Below the pieces are notes generated by a model that searched no databases, was not told the DNA's origin, and saw nothing but the letters and a program-made list of their open reading frames with translations. The position numbers were made by a program, and so were the translations under genes. Shown here one piece after another: positions 61,848 through 64,000 of a stretch of DNA of 64,000 nucleotides; the stretch's first letter is position 1, and each line of letters begins with the position of its first letter. Origin of the DNA: JBDIAG01 sp963835085 (GTDB lineage: Bacteria > Actinomycetota > Actinomycetes > Actinomycetales > CAWJMD01); the NCBI GenBank assembly GCA_963835085.1, contig CAWIED010000001.1, positions 3,472,001-3,536,000 of the forward strand. Direction: 5' to 3'.

Positions 61848-62423
61848 TTGTCTGCGACATCGGCTAGGCGCCCTCGGGCGGACGCTGCGCGCAATCGCGC
61901 GGCCCTCGTGGCAGCCGCGAAGGACGCCTACGTCCAGGGAGACGGCGCACTGTCGATGGACGACATCGCGCGTGCCGCCGGAGTCGGCGTCGGCACGCTT
62001 TACCGGCACTTCCCCACTCGCGAGGCGCTGATCGAGGCTGTGTACGAGGCGGAGGTCAACGCTGTGACGGCGGCCGGTGCGGCCCTGCTCACCGAATACG
62101 GGCCCGATCGGGGACTTCGCGAGTGGATGGACCGCTACGCGCGCTTCGTCGCCACCAAACGGGGCATGCTCGAGGTGCTGCGCACAGCCTGGATGGCGGG
62201 CGCCATCGCCGGGCCGACGCGCACCCGCGCGCGGATCACGGCTGCCGTAGCCGGCTTTCTCGAGCCGGCCGCCGCCGCGGGCACGCTACGCGCCGACATC
62301 TCCGCCGACGATGTGACTGCGGCACTCGTCGGCATCTGCGTGTGTGCCGGGCCGTCGGATCCGGGTCAGGTGGGACGTCTTCTCGACCTGCTCATAGACG
62401 GATTGCGCGTCCGGGCTGAGTGA
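61848..62423 (+). CDS. TetR-family repressor
   Basis: 191 residues from TTG 61848 with GGAGG ten bases upstream; no in-frame ATG or GTG lies near. Helix-turn-helix LSMDDIARAAGVGVGTLYRHFPTREALIEAVYEAE at residues about 35-68, then the SbtR-like C-terminal ligand domain (LREWMDRYARFVATKRGMLEVL; VTAALVGICVCAGPSDPGQVGRLLDLLIDGL). Presumably represses the divergent aldo/keto reductase and itself through 61792-61813. Confidence 0.92.
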   Translation: MSATSARRPRADAARNRAALVAAAKDAYVQGDGALSMDDIARAAGVGVGTLYRHFPTREALIEAVYEAEVNAVTAAGAALLTEYGPDRGLREWMDRYARFVATKRGMLEVLRTAWMAGAIAGPTRTRARITAAVAGFLEPAAAAGTLRADISADDVTAALVGICVCAGPSDPGQVGRLLDLLIDGLRVRAE

Positions 62424-62446
62424 GCAAGGCCGGGCGGGAGACGACT

Positions 62447-62480
62447 CGGCCGCCCACACCCTGATAGATGCGGGCGGCCG
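62447..62480. terminator. bidirectional terminator-like hairpin
   Basis: CGGCCGCCC (62447-62455) and GGGCGGCCG (62472-62480), perfect 9-bp arms, 16-nt loop, between the convergent tetR and pgi genes. Confidence 0.65.
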
Positions 62481-62507
62481 GAGACGTGTTCGCTGTGCCG
62501 GCTGGCC

Positions 62508-64000
62508 TCAGCCGTTCGTGCGGTGGGCGCGGTAGTACTCGATGAGCGCGACGGTGGAGGAGTCTTTGCCCTCCAGCGCCGAGGCGTCACCGGCCACCGC
62601 CGGGGTGAGCTGGGTGGCGAGCTGCTTGCCGAGCTCGACGCCCCACTGGTCGAAGGAGTCGATGCCCCACACCGCGCCCTCGACGAACGTGATGTGCTCG
62701 TACAGGGCGATGAGCTGACCCAGCACCGACGGGGTCAGGCTGGGCGCCATGATCGAGGTGGTGGGCCGATTGCCCGTGAAAACCCTTGCCGGCACGATGG
62801 ATTCGGCTGTGCCCTCAGCACGCACCTCCTCGTCAGTCTTGCCGAAGGCCAGCGCCGCGGTCTGCGCGAAGAAGTTCGCGAGGAACAGCTCGTGCACGTC
62901 GACCGCGCCGTCTTTAAGCGGGTAGGCCGGGTTGGCGAAGGCGATGAAATCGCTCGGGATGAGCCGGGTGCCCTGATGGATCAGCTGGTAGAAGGCGTGC
63001 TGGCCGTTGGTGCCGGGCTCACCCCAGAAGACCTCGCCGGTCTCGGTGGTGACCGGGGTGCCGTCGTAGCGCACGCCCTTGCCGTTGGACTCCATGGTGA
63101 GCTGCTGCAGGTACGCCGGGAAGCGGTGCATGAGCTGGCTGTAGGGCAGCACCGCATGGGTCTCGGCGCCGAGGAAGTTGACGTACCAGATGTTGAGCAG
63201 CCCCATGAGCAACGGCACGTTCTTGGCCGGCTCGGTGCTCTTGAAGTGCTCGTCGACGGCGTGGAAACCCGCGAGCAGTTCGGCGAAGCGGTCTGGGCCG
63301 ATGGCCACCGCTAGCGAGGTGCCGATGGCCGAGTCCATCGAGTACCGGCCGCCCACCCAGTCCCAGAAGCCGAACGCGTTGGCAGGGTCGATGCCGAAGG
63401 CCGCCACCTTGTCGAGGGCGGTCGAGACGGCGACGAAGTGCTTGGCGACGGCGCCGTTGGCCGCGTCGTCACCGTCTCCGATGGCACCGCGGCTGCGCAG
63501 ACCCGCCAGCAGCCAGGCGCGGGCAAGACGGGCATTCGTCAGGGTCTCGAGCGTGCCGAACGTCTTGGACGCGACGATGAACAGCGTGGTCTCGGGGTCG
63601 AGGTCGGCGGTCTTCTGGGCCACGTCGGTGGGGTCGATGTTGGAGACGAACCGGCAGGTCAGGCCCGGCTGCACATACGGCTTGAGGGCGTCATAGGCCA
63701 TGGCCGGGCCGAGGTCGGAGCCGCCGATGCCGATGTTGACCACGGTCTCGATCGGTTTGCCGGTGACGCCCTTCCATTCCCCGGAGCGCACCTTGTCGGC
63801 AAAGGCGTAGACCCGCTGCAGCACCTCGTGCACGTCATGGTCGATGTCCTGGCCGTCTACCGTGAGCGCCCGGCCCTGCGGCGCGCGCAACGCGGTGTGC
63901 AGCACGGCACGGTTCTCGGTGACGTTGATGTGCTCACCGGCGAACATCGCCTCGCGCCGGGCGGCCACGCCCACCTGATCGGCGAGCGCCAGCAACCGGG
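62508..64000 (-). CDS. pgi: glucose-6-phosphate isomerase, N-terminus outside window
   Basis: 497 residues visible; some 50-60 N-terminal residues lie beyond 64000. Interconverts glucose-6-phosphate and fructose-6-phosphate. Signatures: FVNIGIGGSDLGPAMAY-like VVNIGIGGSDLGPAMAYDAL, DWVGGRYSMDSAIG (PGI signature), YDGTPVTTETGEVFWGEPGTNGQHAFYQLIHQGTRLIP with the catalytic Glu and His, and LGKQLATQLTPAVAGD with the C-terminal Lys region. Cytoplasmic. Confidence 0.97.
   Translation of the reverse strand, partial: RLLALADQVGVAARREAMFAGEHINVTENRAVLHTALRAPQGRALTVDGQDIDHDVHEVLQRVYAFADKVRSGEWKGVTGKPIETVVNIGIGGSDLGPAMAYDALKPYVQPGLTCRFVSNIDPTDVAQKTADLDPETTLFIVASKTFGTLETLTNARLARAWLLAGLRSRGAIGDGDDAANGAVAKHFVAVSTALDKVAAFGIDPANAFGFWDWVGGRYSMDSAIGTSLAVAIGPDRFAELLAGFHAVDEHFKSTEPAKNVPLLMGLLNIWYVNFLGAETHAVLPYSQLMHRFPAYLQQLTMESNGKGVRYDGTPVTTETGEVFWGEPGTNGQHAFYQLIHQGTRLIPSDFIAFANPAYPLKDGAVDVHELFLANFFAQTAALAFGKTDEEVRAEGTAESIVPARVFTGNRPTTSIMAPSLTPSVLGQLIALYEHITFVEGAVWGIDSFDQWGVELGKQLATQLTPAVAGDASALEGKDSSTVALIEYYRAHRTNG

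Noticed and set aside
60909..62423. 504-codon plus-strand frame through the reductase gene
   Set aside because: Only the last 191 codons (TetR) are real; the rest mirrors the reductase on the opposite strand.

Overview
The window is a stretch of chromosome from a high-GC Gram-positive (actinobacterium). Evidence: about 70% GC in most genes, frequent GTG/TTG starts behind GGAGG-type ribosome sites, long antisense shadow frames, and typical actinobacterial families (EtfD-like membrane Fe-S reductase, FadE5-type acyl-CoA dehydrogenase, SCO6880-type conjugation protein, CopD-CtaG fusion, GPP34, DUF2252, ECF42-type sigma with YCII). Genus cannot be decided from the sequence. One tRNA (Gly, CCC) is present; there is no rRNA, CRISPR array, integrase or transposase.

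Layout. 0-10 kb: housekeeping and small metabolic genes (DinB-like, CGNR regulator with divergent EamA exporter, MmuM, EtfD-like, DUF2252, dCTP deaminase, GNAT), three of them broken by a single apparent frameshift. 10-18 kb: excalibur protein, RraB, ECF42-type sigma with YCII partner, choline-sulfatase, acyl-CoA ligase, GPP34. 18.2-22.3 kb: a compact operon resembling the methylamine-dehydrogenase maturation system (MauE, MauD, a MauF/CcdA-like membrane protein) serving a Tat-exported, 24-cysteine MauA-like protein fused to LGFP repeats, with no heavy-chain gene. 23-28 kb: MsrA, a serine hydrolase and a FadE5-like dehydrogenase behind paired operators. 28.4-33 kb: a lower-GC island (esterase, PucR-type regulator, MFS transporter, SGNH hydrolase, dead PIN gene). 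33.2-37.1 kb: a minus-strand operon of AAA+ ATPase, DUF1257, DUF2997, a membrane helix-hairpin-helix protein and a small radical-SAM enzyme. 37-40.5 kb: septum-formation lipoprotein, CopD-CtaG, nitrilase.

40.8-55.1 kb: the most unusual region. A short leader ORF, an ECF-like sigma factor and a small partner protein are followed, after a divergent type IV secretion/conjugation-like module (DUF4913, TraG/VirD4, VirB4-like, SCO6880, TrbL-like, VirB2-like, three-domain wall hydrolase), by an S8 protease with three perfect 12-residue repeats and a TPR-CHAT caspase-like protease. The sigma/partner and protease pair plausibly form one signalling or proteolytic-cascade system into which the secretion module was inserted.

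55-64 kb: APC permease, branched-chain/pyruvate-type 2-oxoacid dehydrogenase (E1a-E1b-E2), aldo/keto reductase with divergent TetR regulator and a clear shared operator, and glucose-6-phosphate isomerase, which runs off the right edge.

Other structures: three dispersed copies of a 39-bp palindrome (core GCTATGAC.ATGCCCC), an 89-bp element with perfect 20-bp terminal inverted repeats, and several strong operators or terminators. Apparent single-base frameshifts recur (about 439, 5411, 9095, 22745, 23005, 34035); they may be assembly errors or real decay. All calls are made by reading; no database search was run.
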